From assembly GCA_023634235.1 (NCBI GenBank), contig JAMKCF010000004.1, positions 25,490,527-25,554,526 on the forward strand: a stretch of DNA of 64,000 bases. The letters run 5' to 3'. The translations under genes and the position numbers were made by a program. How positions within the stretch are numbered: position 1 is the first letter of the stretch; the number at the start of each line of letters is the position of its first letter. Source of the DNA: Pisaster brevispinus. Lineage: Eukaryota; Echinodermata; Asteroidea; Forcipulatida; Asteriidae. Under the pieces are notes generated by a model, which saw only the letters and a program-made list of their open reading frames with translations, made no database searches and was not told the origin of the DNA. Below, piece after piece: positions 11,110-22,929 of this stretch.

Positions 11110-11127
11110 CCCCCCCCCCCCCCCCCC
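11110..11127 (+). repeat. C18 homopolymer
   Basis: Eighteen consecutive C, then G and five more C. It is the longest of about 17 C or G tracts of nine or more in the window. Confidence 0.95.
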
Positions 11128-11299
11128 GCCCCCAACTGATTCTTGAAACATGCATCCAAATTATTCGCACACCTAATGCCACCGGCAAACCTTTACATTG
11201 TACTTTCAAAGGTTAAATTGTCTTTAATCCTGTAACATATAAGCGTAACGCATCCAATCCCCTTGATGTACCGTTCCTTTAAATGAAGTAGACTGAAGG

Positions 11300-11720
11300 C
11301 CTGTTATTCCATTACAGCGGGCGTCTGGACGGTGTCTTGATTAAAATTGGAAGAATTCCTACAGAAGGCTGTGAATACATTGTACTTTTTGTTGTTGTTG
11401 AATTGATTACAGTGCAATTACAGCCAGTGGTCACACTGTAATTAATTTTGTCCCCAACGGTTGCATCAACGGGGTAATACATCCGCGGCTGATCCAACAT
11501 TAATGTGACAGCGTCTGAATGTAGCCAATCATCTTGTATTCATTACACAATTCAGCTGTGCAGGAAGTCGCCTACGCGGCTAATCTCCACTTTACTTTTA
11601 TACACTCTCACGGCGGCCGGCCATTCCTCGCGTTGACGGCAAGTTCACATAGAGAGCAATTTTGTAAAGATGTTTCGATTCTTATAATGAGAGGAAATCA
11701 ACTCCCCCTTCATGATTTAT
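11300..11720. other. Unique CpG-richer block with homeodomain-like words
   Basis: A repeat-free stretch with more CpG than its AT-rich surroundings (CATCCGCGGCTGATCC, CACGGCGGCCGGCC, CGCGTTGACGG) and words such as TAATTAAT, ATTAATG and GCTAATCTCC. It shows no convincing coding frame. Possibly a conserved intronic regulatory element; weak inference from composition. Confidence 0.25.
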
Positions 11721-12084
11721 GATGAACAATATTTGTCCATGTTTTCCTCTCTTCTTATATCTCGCTGCCGATATACCGTCACATGACTCATATCTTAGTT
11801 TTTTTTCATTTAACAGTTGTGCTTCTTTTTGACACCTCTCTAGACTTCACATATTAATTGGATTCAGTATAAAAAAAATATCTTGTACCGATACGGAGGT
11901 GCATCCACTCTTGCTCAAGTGTTTTCACCACTTCTTTCAGAAGGGGAACAATCTTTATCTTGGATGAGCCCAGTTTATAGGTAAGCAATAGCAAGGGTCT
12001 GTAATACAGTAATATGGATTTTTTGCTGTTGTAAAGTTTCTTGTTTGTATAATCAACAGGGCTTGACTTGGTGTTGTTTAATAG

Positions 12085-12292
12085 GGGCCCAACATTCTGT
12101 GCTTAATTTCATAAAATTGCTTAAGCACAAAAGGTAACTATAAGCACAACAAAATAATGCTTACCAGAATAAGGTTACCAGCCAAAATACCATGTGACAT
12201 GTACAATCTGTGATTGGTATCCTGTTTATTTTCGTTTAGCAGAGAATTTCAGAGCAATGTTTTCTTCTCAGGCGATTGTATGAAATTGGGCC
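12085..12292. mobile_element. Harbinger-like MITE (family D), both ends present
   Basis: Starts GGGCCCAAC and ends TATGAAATTGGGCC, immediately followed by CTG. The interior carries GCTTAAGCACAAAAGGTAAC, a TGACATGTACA centre and TTCGTTTAGCAGAGAA. The left end is rearranged (an extra TTCATAAAATT block). About 208 bp, non-coding. Confidence 0.65.
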
Positions 12293-13222
12293 CTGCGCTC
12301 GCATGAGCATGGCTCATCAAAGATTACTTTACTTTGAATTGCATAAATAATGGGTCCTGTTTGTAAAACTTAAAAGTGCATTGAGCACTTCTCATGTTAC
12401 AAGCACAGCTTAATTTCATTTTCATGGTACTATTTACAGATGCTTATGAGAGCAGAACAGATGGGTTAACAAAGATTTGTGCTTTTGCGCATGCCTGCTG
12501 TACGCAAGGATTCCTTGCCAACACATCTTGCAGAAAGTTACTCACTGAACCTTGCATAACTGACGCCATGACGAGTGCACATCTATATATAAATTCATCA
12601 GTAAGCAAAGAGTACTGCATGGGAGGCTGCAGTGCTCATGTGCTATGTATTACATTGTGCCCATCACAGTTACAAGATATACAGCCTGCGGGTAGGAGGG
12701 ATTGGGGGGGGGGGGTTACAGAAATGAAGAGCCCATAAACAGCTTCACCGCCAACACCCCACCCCCCTTCGAAATGCCACCCGCTGTAAACTACACACAC
12801 AGATCAGATAGGTATACACTCTCGACACCTTTTATACAGTCCCTGGACGTAAATCTGACTTTGGAACAAAGCCAAGAGGTAGATTGGTCAAGCAGGTCTC
12901 CCTCCGCCTCATGGGGGCTTTTCTCACCCACCTCCAAACCCTGAAATTGCTTCAGTGTCTTCTCCTCACTCAAACAACTTAGCCCCAAGGAATAATATGT
13001 ATATCAAATCCACAGGGAATTAAAAAAAACAAGATAAAATATTTCTTCTCCTTTTTTTTGGTTGCCTTGACGAAGACAGCTCCGAGAGATAATGTACCCC
13101 TGTTACGCCTCCCAGCCTGTGCCCAAGTCACCTACTGCAATACAAACTAGTCACAAGAAACTGTATGTGAATATTTCAAACATAGAAGAGTTAACTACGA
13201 GACTACAGCGTGGATAACTTAC

Positions 13223-13312
13223 TGTGGTTTTCTCCAGACAGCTCAGCAGATGGTGATGTTGAGATTCGTAGGCACTGTACTTGCTAGACAGGTCCTCGAT
13301 ACTACAACCACT
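13223..13312 (-). CDS. KCND (Shal): Shal/Kv4 potassium channel exon (dileucine targeting segment)
   Basis: Coding exon of the same channel gene as the one at 55342-55431. Seen: 90 bp, 30 codons, phase 0, starting SGCSIEDLSSKYSAYE and ending SQHHHLLSCLEKTT. The acceptor reads tctatttcag and the donor gtaagttatc on the minus strand. Known: the HHHLL(x)CLEKTT run is a hallmark of Shal channels from insects to mammals, and its dileucine lies in the C-terminal motif reported to direct Kv4 channels to dendrites. The vertebrate exon with this motif directly follows the KARLARIR exon, so these two are probably consecutive here. As both exons are multiples of three in phase 0, skipping either would keep the frame. 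The next exon (vertebrate NHEFV..., insect DREFV...) was not found between 1 and 13222 and probably lies outside the window. Confidence 0.93.
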
Positions 13313-13744
13313 CTGAAATAGAGAAGGAACAAAGAAGAGGAAAATTAGCCAATGAAACACTGTCCACGTTTTGTCTTGTACACAAGTTTAAAACATGTAC
13401 TACTTTGTCCACAGGGATCGCCCAAAGTTTGCAACATTTTTCAGGTGGTACAAAGTCTACTCTTACTGAGGACCCCCCTCCCTCTCCCCAAAGTATACAA
13501 AAAATTATTTCAAAATTGATGCAAATTATGTAAATATAAATATTTAACACTTGTTAAAATTGTACATGGTCTCTGACTCCCATCCCCCACCCCCATCATT
13601 TTATTTGTATGATCGTGCAAATGTTGAACATTTTGGATGGCCCTAAAAGTGTCTACAACTAAATATTGAGTCAACTGAAAAAATACCAGACACTTATTTG
13701 TATGCATTAAAATAATTGGCATACATAATGAGTTGACTCTAAGC

Positions 13745-13850
13745 ATTATAATACACATGGGAACCTGTGGTAGGAAATCTGCTCTAGAATTCAGAAGGTC
13801 CTGGGTTCGAATCCAACTTGAGGTGCCTATTTTCTTCTTCATGCATGACT
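13745..13850 (+). mobile_element. SINE family A, degenerate head
   Basis: GGAAATCTGCTCTAGAAT then AGGTCCTGGGTTCGAATCC with an intact B box. The A-box half and the tail are decayed. Confidence 0.55.
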
Positions 13851-14282
13851 CATTAAGTATGGCATATACAGCATTTATCAAAGGCTGTTAAATACAGGGT
13901 AAAATAATTATGATAAATCATGTTTTGTTTTGTTTTCCCATTAGGAGCAAATACTGTCCATAAACAAAAAGTTATTAACAGAAACATCAAAACAAACTCA
14001 GTAATATTTCTGAAGCAGAGACATATTTCACTGGTATCCGTAATGCGTGACCTTATTTCATCAAACCTTAATGTCTTTCATCCATGACAACACGCAACTA
14101 TTTCATTCATGCTTTACGTATTTTGTATTTTTGTTTGCGGACCACACGTCACTTGAGTTGATCTCCATGTAGGAAATAATATGAACCATGAAGCAACACA
14201 CGGCTGACTTTCGGTCGTATTGATCCACAACATCCCAAGGATGTTGATATTCTCCGAAATACCAGCAAATTACAACGGTTTG

Positions 14283-14740
14283 ATTTACTGGGAGTTGTTA
14301 AAGGAAATTCATTTTCAATTCGTTTAAAGGAAGTTATTTTCCATTTGCTTACGGGAAGTTGTTCAAGGAATGTTGTTTTCAATTAGTTTAAGAGAAGTTT
14401 TTTAATGGGAAGTTCATTTCTGATGTGTTTAAGGAAAGTTGTTATACAGGAAGTTGCTAAGGAAAATAAATTTTCTAATTGTTACAGGAAGTTGCGAAGG
14501 AAAATTATTTGTCAACTTGCTTAAGGGAAGATGCTAAGAGGAGTTAATTTTCAACTTGCTTAAGGGAAGTTCATTTGCAATTTGTTTACGAGAAATTACT
14601 CAGGAAAGTTAAATTTCAATTTGTGTAAGTAAGTTACTAAAGGATGTTCATTTCAGTTTGTTAAGAGGAAGTTGATAAGGGAAGTTAATTGACAATTTGT
14701 TTACGGGAATTGTTAAAGGAAGTTGTCTTGACAGGTTGTT
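14283..14740. repeat. Degenerate ~38-bp tandem array, about 12 units
   Basis: Recurring pair of words: GGAAGTT(G)(T/C)TAA and (AAT)TTTCAA(C/T)TTG(C/T)TTA(A/C)GGGAAG. Units are 24-52 bp and diverged by indels and substitutions. The array is purine-biased on this strand (GGAAG) and was not homogenised recently. Confidence 0.75.
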
Positions 14741-17164
14741 TTCACTCGTCTGTAAATCAGTTCACCTTTGCTCTTTTGAAGTCCTTCCAATCGGCAAGGA
14801 ACTTATATGAAAGTGATTTTTTTGTTCTGCCAGCAACTCTACAAACTATTTATCATTGACTCTACTCTTCCATATGGCTTGCAAGCATTTTGCAACAGCC
14901 ACATACACTTTATTTTCGCATAAAACTAATCTATGAATATTTCATTGGAATAGGTTCTCATGATTTTTTAAGACCATGTTTTGTCATGTCATTAAAATGT
15001 ACGCTAATATTGCCATGGCCGCTAAGGCAACAGAAAAGAATTTGGATTTATCAAATATTCTTTTAAGAAATAAGTACACATGAAGGAAACAATGCAGCTA
15101 TGTTGCACTATAAACATTTACACAAATATATGCCATGTACTCAGTCAATTCATTTCATTAGTAATGTAGTCTAAACACAAATTATGTTTATTGACTTGAT
15201 CAGGATGAAGAAATGCTCCCAGGCTGCTCACAAATCTCCGTCAATTACAGGACTTCTTATTGACCTAATTTGACCAACCCATTTCAATTTACAAATTTGA
15301 CCAAGGGATTAAGGATGCTACAATGTATTACCATGCATTACTCAGGGACCTTGTCTTTACTCTACTCTACCCTGCTTTCCCCAGGTACCTACATGTAGAT
15401 GTACTTCTATGTTCACATTAGCATTACCAGCTACATATTTTTTTCCCCTGATCGTCTTTTCACACCAAGACCATCCCTGCCACCTTCCCAGGGTCATGAG
15501 GAAGAATTACTGTAAAAGTGGGTCACTTCATCATGGCTAGCTTAAGCACCAGTCTATGACAACCACTTGGTAGATTCATAAACACAGGCCCTTTGCAAAA
15601 CCATAGCTCCATCAGTTAGTTTGCAAATACGTACACTTTCAGTACGGGACTTCAAAAAGGTGGAGTGTTCCAAGCTTGAGCTGGAAGTGTAAGCCATGGT
15701 TTTGAAAATGGTCCTCAAGAAATCCCCCCTAAATCACTGCAATAATCAACTCCCTCCCCCCCCCCTTGACATTTGCTGATTGGTGGCTGGAGCTTCTAAC
15801 AGAGTGCATTTATCAGTCTGCCTTGATATGTACAATGGAAAGTATTTCCATTCATGTTCTAATATTGGTAACAAGTGAAGACACTTTACTTCATGTCTTC
15901 ACTTGATGGAAGTATTCACCCCCCCCCCTTCCACACATCTCACACAGGATTGCATATGTCCATTTGGACCAGGCATAACAAGGCAATCTTGTGAAGAAGG
16001 CCCACGACCCCATCGTTGATTTAGGTCCATCAGGAACTTGCCCATAACTCAATAAACAGTACACCCAAACGGCTCTTGTCCAACAGTGTCTTGATTAGTC
16101 AAAGTGGTTCCCCAGTAACTTATGGTCGTTAGTTGAGGTAGAACAAATTACCTTGCCCTAGTTTTTAAGTTAGTTAACCCCTCCTCTGCTGCTGACAAAC
16201 AAGGTGAAAACAGATTGATCAGCACCCAATACTAGAAATGCAAGTCCAAAAGTCTTGGGTTTTTTCCTTTTCTTTTATGGCTTAAAAATCTCATTACAAA
16301 ATATAAACCAGCAGCTGCCATTAGCCTGAAGATTGCTTGGTTGCGTATTATGTTTATAGCCTGATGCGCGGAGACGCACGTACACTACTTGTTACCCACT
16401 TGGGCACAGTTGCCAGTCAGTTGCTATGGTGACAGTGGTAATAGATCTGTCTATTAATGGAACAAAAATAAACTACAATTGCAGTCGAACTTGCTCTATT
16501 TTCTACTCTGTGTCAGGGCTCAAAGCTTGTGTAAAACTTCACATTTTTACCAGACGAGACTTAATTTTAAAATGACTAATAAAATCTAAATATAAAAAGG
16601 AACTTCTATAAAGTTCAACATGTAAATTGTTTTTATTTGAACAAGCTCTAAGGGACAACTTATCTCATTCTGTCCTATGGGTAAGTTTATTTGATTACTC
16701 AACAAAATTGTTTTGTTTTTTTCAGGCTAAGTGTCAACATTTGAACATTATCTGTTTTTATTAAAGATACTACACAGTGAGGTATTATTATTCAATTGAA
16801 AAACACAAGACAGCCGCACTTGTTCAGTCATGAGTTTACTGGCCCGATGCTAAAATTACTGGCCTCTAGTCCAACATAAAATTCATGCCTTGCATGTGTT
16901 TAAAAAACAATAAGAGTAAAAGATTTAAGTTGTTAGGAAGGTGTTGTATCAAGTATGTGTGTTAAGTCTTGTGTCACAATGTCAGACAAATAATATCAGC
17001 ACTGGTAACCCGCCGGTATCAGTCACATCTTGATGCTCATGACGCACGGTACAATTAAGGAGTAACACATTGACATTTCTAAACAACATTTCGATTACAT
17101 AATTCAAATAATCAATATCTTAAACTTAAGCATTAAAGCATAACATACACTACCAGCAGAAGGA

Positions 17165-17300
17165 GTCATGGTTCAAATGGCACTACTCAGGAAGAGATGG
17201 GTTTTCAGTTTTCAAATCACTAAGGGCAGATAGGCTACGGATTCTGAGTGGGAGCTTCATTCCAAAGGGTGAAGAGCTGCGTGTCCAGGGGCGACTAATA
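17165..17300 (-). mobile_element. LINE reverse-transcriptase C-terminus remnant
   Basis: On the minus strand it reads FGMKLPLRIRSLSALSDLKT, the pattern (W/F)N.LPL.IRS..SLS.FK..LKTHL found at the C-terminus of CR1/L2/Rex-type LINE proteins, with the tryptophan replaced. Truncated on both sides and abutting SINE C. A short degenerate match, so uncertain. Confidence 0.4.
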
Positions 17301-17303
17301 AAG

Positions 17304-17600
17304 AAGCGTGGCATGGATGAACGGTCTTGTGCACCGGACTCAAGTTCATTGTGGTGTGGGTTCGAATCCCGGTCATGACATTTGTGTTCTTGAGCAAGAT
17401 GCTTTACTAACACCCAGGGGTGTAAATGGGTACATGCGAGAGGCTGATATTGTGTTTTTAATAAAGCCTTTGAAATGCCGCAGCAGCCTAGGACTGTACA
17501 CTCCCAGGTAGCTGAGAAAGATCACAGGAATGATAATGGCCTAAAAACCAGGGCACTAGTGTAAAGCTCATTGAAACTCTAGTGTAAAATGTACTATAAA
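17304..17600 (+). mobile_element. SINE family C, tRNA-Leu-like
   Basis: Head with CACCGGACTCAAGTTC and a perfect B box (GGTTCGAATCC), then TTGAGCAAGATGCTTTAC, CACCCAGGGGTGTAAATGGG and a GTACATGCGAG block. The 3' half diverges from the other copies. Its start coincides with the end of the LINE remnant. Confidence 0.7.
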
Positions 17601-18777
17601 AGAACTACTCATCATTTTTATTAAATGAAAAATGGTTGAAAAGACCATCAATAACAACATACTACAGATAGTGAGGGAAAAAACCTCCTGCATGGTCAGC
17701 TGTTCAGACTTCGCTCATTTTCATTTTGAAAAGTTCAGTTTCGTGGAATTTCTGCAGCACCTCACCCAATAGAGGGCTGTATCAATATGGTGTAAATTCT
17801 CAGTGTGATCTAAGTTCTACTTGTTCATGATGTTTGGCCCCAGCACTGAGTAAATTTCATTCACTATCAATATTGATGGTTAACAAAAATAGATCATAGT
17901 CTCAGAATTCCATCTGACCTTTCTGGCAAGAGAAGAGGGAGGGAAAAAAAAACCTGCACTACAGTCACTAAAATGTCTTCATGCTTGCATCACATGCATG
18001 AAGAAATATACATGAATTAATCAATAGAAATCAATGCAGTAGAGTTTTCGAAAAGTGAAAAGGGGAAATTAGTAAATAATTCAAATTGATCGACAATTTT
18101 TCATTGATCCCTGGCAATCACGGAAGAGTTTCTATTCAACCTCAAGTATGCTTTAGTATTGTCCAGCTATATATAAAAATGTATACATGCTGACAAATGT
18201 CCACTATAGTCTCAGTCCAACTATTTATACGCCATTGTTGGATGCAAACCCCTAGCTTAAAAGCCCCTTTCCTCGAATGCATGCCTTGCTTGGCCTTGCA
18301 AATGCGGACCATTACCGTGTCAGTGCCATCACGCTAAGCCTCGTATGTAAGCCAGCCTCCCCTGTGACATTTGAACGGGCCTCGCTCGATACCTGTCCCC
18401 GACCAGTGTTCTAAAAAAGCTTGGGTATTGCTGAGTGAATCCCTGGTGCAATCAGCGGAGGTAGCTGAGGGACAGAGAGCCTGTTGACACAGCAGAGCAG
18501 ACAGGGGGCTAGAATGTTTGTACAGGTCTCCGGGAGGAAGTTATCAACAGTGGGGAAAGAAGGTTAAACTACAAAATGTTTCCAGAAGAATGACTGTTTG
18601 AGAACAAGTAGAAAATGAGGCACAGACTATTAACAAAACAAAAGAACAAAAAACTGACATGAATTCAACTGAAAAATGACAAGCCAACACAATGCAAGAA
18701 AACATGGCTGCAACCAACAGAATGAAACCCTAAAGATTCATAAGATGTGGCCTGTATGGATTGTGAGTGGCCCCTGA

Positions 18778-19395
18778 AGAATCAAATGTGGCTCCTTAAA
18801 TCAAAGTGGCTCACCAGGACTTGAACATTGCTACAACAATACCATTGCTTAAACATGAACAACTATTACCAATCAGATGTGGCCACCTTACTGTGGCTGG
18901 GATGTGGCCCATCAATAAAAGTAGTGAATAATTAACAGTGGCTGGTGAAGAGTCAAATGTGGCTCAAGGTGGCCAACAAAGAAATAAAGATTGCTACAAT
19001 TGCTTAAACATGAACAACTATTACCAATCAGATGTGGCCACCATACTGTGGCTGGGATGTGGCCCATAGTGGCAATAAAAGTAGTGAATAATTAACAGTG
19101 GCTAGTGAAAAGTCAAATGTGGCTCAAGGTGGCCCACAAAGAAATAAAGATTGCTACAATTGCTTAAACATGAACAACTATAACCAATCAGATGTGGCCA
19201 CCTTACTGTGGCTGGGATGTGGCCCATCAATAAAAGTAGTGAATAATTAACAGTGGCTGGTGAAGAGTCAAATGTGGCTCAAGGTGGCCAACAAAGAAAT
19301 GAAGATTGCTACAATTGCTTAAATATGAACAACTATTACCAATCAGATGTGGCCATCATATTGTGGCTTGGATGTGGCACATAGTGGCAATGACA
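18778..19395. repeat. Dimeric higher-order tandem array (155/160-bp units)
   Basis: The word CTTAAACATGAAC (TAAATATG in the last unit) occurs at 18848, 19003, 19163 and 19318, giving spacings 155, 160, 155. Odd units share CCACCTTACTGTGG, CCCATCAATAAAAG and CTGGTGAAGAGTC. Even units have CATA(C/T)TGTGG and an added AGTGG (CATAGTGGCAAT). The array therefore duplicates as a 315-bp dimer. Units are rich in GTGGC words; the first is partly degenerate. Confidence 0.9.
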
Positions 19396-19404
19396 GTTGC
19401 ATAT

Positions 19405-19530
19405 GGCAATATCCGAATTGACTGCTACAGCTACAGCTACGGCTGTTGCTAAGGGTGTTGCTATGGACTATACTGTACTGTGACACAGAAATCTAGCCGT
19501 AGCCATAACTGTAGCCACCAATTCAGACAC
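19405..19530. mobile_element. Foldback element built on GCTACAGC/GCTGTAGC words
   Basis: Left CCGAATTGACTGCTACAGCT and a TACGGCTG block; right TAGCCGTAGCCATAACTG, TAGCCACCAATTCAG and CAGCCATAC. The outer AATTG(A/G) words pair as an inverted repeat. A more divergent relative lies at 62925-63030. Confidence 0.5.
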
Positions 19531-20352
19531 AGCCATACACCTTCCTAAAAAGAGACCAAACAATTGTTCTGCTTCCCTCTCAGTTCGTTTGTATTAATTT
19601 GAACGATAGGAAAGAAAGATGTCTCCACCATAATGAAGGATAAAATTGAATGGAAATCAAATATCAAGAACAAGATGAAAGTCTTGCCATGGTAAAAACT
19701 TATCCTCGCCGCAGCTGCGTACATGCAGCTCATAATCACACAAGTCCTATAACTGAAGAAAATAAGCCTGTCATTGGGCAATGAGCAGCACAGCACGTAC
19801 GTACAACAGACACAATGAGACTTTTGTTTCCATAAAAAAAAAATGTCTTAACAAGGATGGTATTTTTAGATAAACCGAAGGCCCCTCAGGAGGAGCACAT
19901 GAAAAGAAAAAAAAAATCTTATTGAAGTTGTCAAAAAACCAAAGTCACAAATAGGCTGCTCAAGGTTCAGTTATTTTAATTTCTGTTTACAGTCTTCATG
20001 GAGTTTACACCTGTTTTTCTTGTATTTATAACAAAATATGTAATTTCATGTTTCATGAAAATGCTTTTATTGTTAGGGGCCATTCAGAATAATCAATGTT
20101 TAAAAATGTTGATCTCTTTTCTGAAAATATTTTGACCTACAAAAATGTTGACTGAATATTCAATATATCAAATATATTGGAAAACAAAGAAATGTTTATA
20201 AAGCAAACTGTTAAGTACAGCAGATAGGTGATGAGATTGTGCCAAATTCCACGCTTGTATCATCAAAGGCACAATTTCCCCAAACATTTCTCCTATCTGC
20301 ACCACTAGCTCAGGAGTTTTCAATGGTTTTTTCCTAGCTTCAAGCATGCGAC

Positions 20353-20560
20353 TTTGTTGTTGAGACAGAGGAGGAAATTCATGCCATCTCCCCATCAGGC
20401 TCGGAGGTCGGCTACCGAAACAAGGTTGACCGATAATAATGCACATCACAGACATGACAGACGTGACAGTTGATCTGGAAGAGACTGCTGGGTATTTTTT
20501 CTCCCTTAATTTTGTTGTCTGTTTTTTTTTCTTTCTACTATTTTAATTGAAAAGTACTGA
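20353..20560 (+). repeat. Dispersed repeat family H, copy 2
   Basis: Aligns with 2544-2745. One frame reads CDFVVETEEEIHAISPSGSE, then VGYRNKVDR and a stop, close to the ETEEKIRAI peptide of copy 1. Downstream both share GACAGACGTGACAG and a TTTTAATTGAAA-like end. Confidence 0.55.
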
Positions 20561-20859
20561 ATATAGCTACAGTGCTTCACGCACATCGGTGTACGCGTAA
20601 AACACAAATAATATTGGTTATCCCTAAATTTAACAGCTATTAAAATAAAGAAGTTGGTGATGTAATGAGGCAAGTTAAAGCTGATGAAGAATGTATATAT
20701 AACTCTAATAAAAGCATTTTAGATAACTGTGCAGGATGTGGTCAGTGACATTCATCCTTCTATTCAACTTACAATTGAATTCAAAGAATACATAGATCTA
20801 ATTCTTTTCTTGGAAATTTCCAAAACAACAACATTGTGCATGTCTTTTGCATGATGATC

Positions 20860-21260
20860 TAGCAAGCTGTTACCACAGGGTAGGCATCCAACACCTCGGA
20901 GGGGCCTTGCACGGTGAAGGCGGAAGTGACAAACCGAGCCACGTTGATCGGCAGTCTGCAAGTCTACCTCTCGCAATGAATAATGCACCGGTAATCTCGA
21001 GCGTTGTGCATGGGGCGCTCCTAGGCCGCTCACCTATTAATGGTGTGGGATGCCTGGATGTATCGTATGGAATACACCGATAGCGTACAGCTTGTGTGTC
21101 AGCATGACACCAAGAGATGGATACATCTCTGCCAAGAAACCTAAGAGTCTAAGTGTGCGACGAGTAACCTTGATGGCAACATTGTGATGATCGGAAACAA
21201 GATATTAACCCCTGCATGATGAGCCTTCCACATGTCCTTCGTGGAAAAGGCAAGCGAGAT
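20860..21260. other. Unique CpG-richer block, function unknown
   Basis: A repeat-free high-complexity stretch with higher GC and CpG than its neighbours (CGGAAGTGACAAACCGAGCC, CACGTTGATCGGCAG). Overlapping frames on both strands lack splice sites or a recognisable family. Possibly regulatory. Confidence 0.2.
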
Positions 21261-21516
21261 CTCTAGAATGATTCTTCTAAGTTATGTGAGCATTTTGCGA
21301 ATTAATGCAGCGTCAGAAGTTGTGATTCATTTCACATTTGCGTTTCAGATTTAAGCTGCAATTCTGCCGTCATGTGAATCTCTTATGATACTGTGTAACT
21401 TGTTATGATGATGAAAATACATTGCAAGATGTCAAAATGCATTAAGTTAGACAGCCTTCTAAAAAAAGAGAAAAAGCAACAGGTAGCGATAATATATCTA
21501 TTTAATCAAGCAAAGT

Positions 21517-21833
21517 AGGCCTTTGAAAGCACTTGACACTATTATCCCTGTGCATTGGGCCTAAGCATTCCTGGAACCATCTCAGCTCCTTAGGAGTATG
21601 CAGCACCGCACACCAAACACAGGGTGCTAATCATTCACATCTACAAATCAACAATCTCTACCCTCACAGGTACCCATTTACTCCTGGGTGATGAGAAGCA
21701 ATTATAGTTAAGTGTTTCGCTTAAGGACAGAAGTGTCAGGCCAGAAGTGTCCCGACTGGGATTCGAACCCAAACTCTGATGACTTGGCCATCAGAACCCG
21801 AGTCTGATGCGATAAGCCGCACACCATGGGCGG
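21517..21833 (-). mobile_element. SINE family C, full copy
   Basis: On the minus strand: GGGTTCTGATGGCCAAGTCA as anticodon/variable region, GGTTCGAATCC as B box, TCACCCAGGAGTAAATGGG, a GTACCTGTGAGGGTAGAG block and GCATACTCCTAAGGAGCTG, then a TTTC tail. It gives the uninterrupted sequence needed to read the nested insertion at 55530. Confidence 0.8.
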
Positions 21834-21924
21834 GGTGGAAAGAATACTATTGATACATCATCTCAAACGCATTACAATTTTTTGAATATTTGTATAAATT
21901 ATGTTGTGAGACAACAACTTCATA

Positions 21925-22102
21925 GATCTGTTTAAGCACAAAAAAAGTAGCTATGCACACAAACAATTCTGCTTACCGGAATAAAGTAACCAGCCATAGT
22001 ACCATGTACCGCCTGTGACTGGTTCATGCTTAGTTTTGCTTAGCAGAAAAAAATTAGTAAGCAAAATTTCCAAGCTTCAGCAGATCTTAATGAAACTGGG
22101 AC
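21925..22102. mobile_element. Harbinger-like MITE (family D)
   Basis: Left GATCTGTTTAAGCACAAAAA, centre GTACCATGTACC, right TTAGTAAGCAAAATTTCCAA and ATGAAACTGGGAC, followed by CAG. The left terminal GGGCCC is lost. Confidence 0.6.
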
Positions 22103-22771
22103 CAGACTTTGTCAGTATGAAACAAAGACATACAAGTAGTTCACACAGGTATTTGTTATTTAAAAAAAAAAAAACTTGTTTTTGTTCATGCAAGTTTTTA
22201 CAGGCAATTAGCTCATTAAAACAAATACACCTAGCCCGAACTAAATCTTTTCTCATGTTGCTTCAATTGGTATTGATTACATACACTGATGAGCCATCTG
22301 TGCTTGACCATCTGTTCTGACAAAAATATGGAAACAAGTAAACTGTTTTTATAACAAATAAACAAATGAAACAAAATGGTGGTCTTAAGATGATAATGCT
22401 TTTGATAATCTGTTACATTTTTGAATTTTAAATAATCCCACTTGTGTTTGTCTTTGTCTTAGATGTTCATAATTTTCTTTTATTGTATCTAAATATTTTC
22501 GTGTGTGTTTCAGCTTAAGAGGAGAATCTCCTGCACAGAAACTTTGTTTTTTCTTACAGACAGACATTTTGCTTTTTAGAGAGCAATTTTGTTTCTTTCC
22601 TTTTGACTCTATCTAGCTGGTTCAACTCTCTCCTTTTGTTAGTGTTACGTTTTTCAGATATTTTTTATGTGCTTGTACTTTTTTACTTGCCTGAGAAATT
22701 AAATAAATAAATATAGATATAAAGTTCTTGTGGTTATAGTCCTGTAGTTATGACATTGCCAGATGAAATGT

Positions 22772-22925
22772 TACAGGCCTGGAATTTCATCTTTGAAGGA
22801 GTGAGCCATTTTCATTTTGCAAAGGGCACTTCCATTGGGAACTCTATTGGAATACTTTGAAAGGGGCACCAAGGTGAAGACCAGGGCAACAGAGGCCATG
22901 ACCCTCTGTGTTACTCCCAGTGTGG
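22772..22925 (+). repeat. Dispersed repeat family I, copy 2
   Basis: CAGGCCTGGAATTTCATC, AAAGGGCACTTCCATTGGGA, AAGGGGCACCAAGGTGAAGA, CCAGGGCAACAGAGGCCATG. See the copy at 7614 for the alignment. Confidence 0.6.
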
Positions 22926-22929
22926 TTTA

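Larger units (their letters stand above)
1..13222 (-). other. Presumed downstream intron of the Kv4/Shal gene
   Basis: Downstream of the dileucine exon on the coding strand. The exon ends with a good donor, so this is expected to be intron. I looked for the remaining C-terminal exon (NHEF/DREF start, cysteine cluster, PTPP end) and did not find it. The stretch carries SINEs, MITEs, a TIR element and the 19-bp array listed separately. Positions 6070-7610 and 9790-10350 show no recognisable repeat or gene. Confidence 0.55.

Noticed and set aside
11690..11730. NHEG-like minus-strand text recalling the Kv4 NHEF exon start
   Set aside because: No acceptor AG, and the frame stops after a dozen codons.
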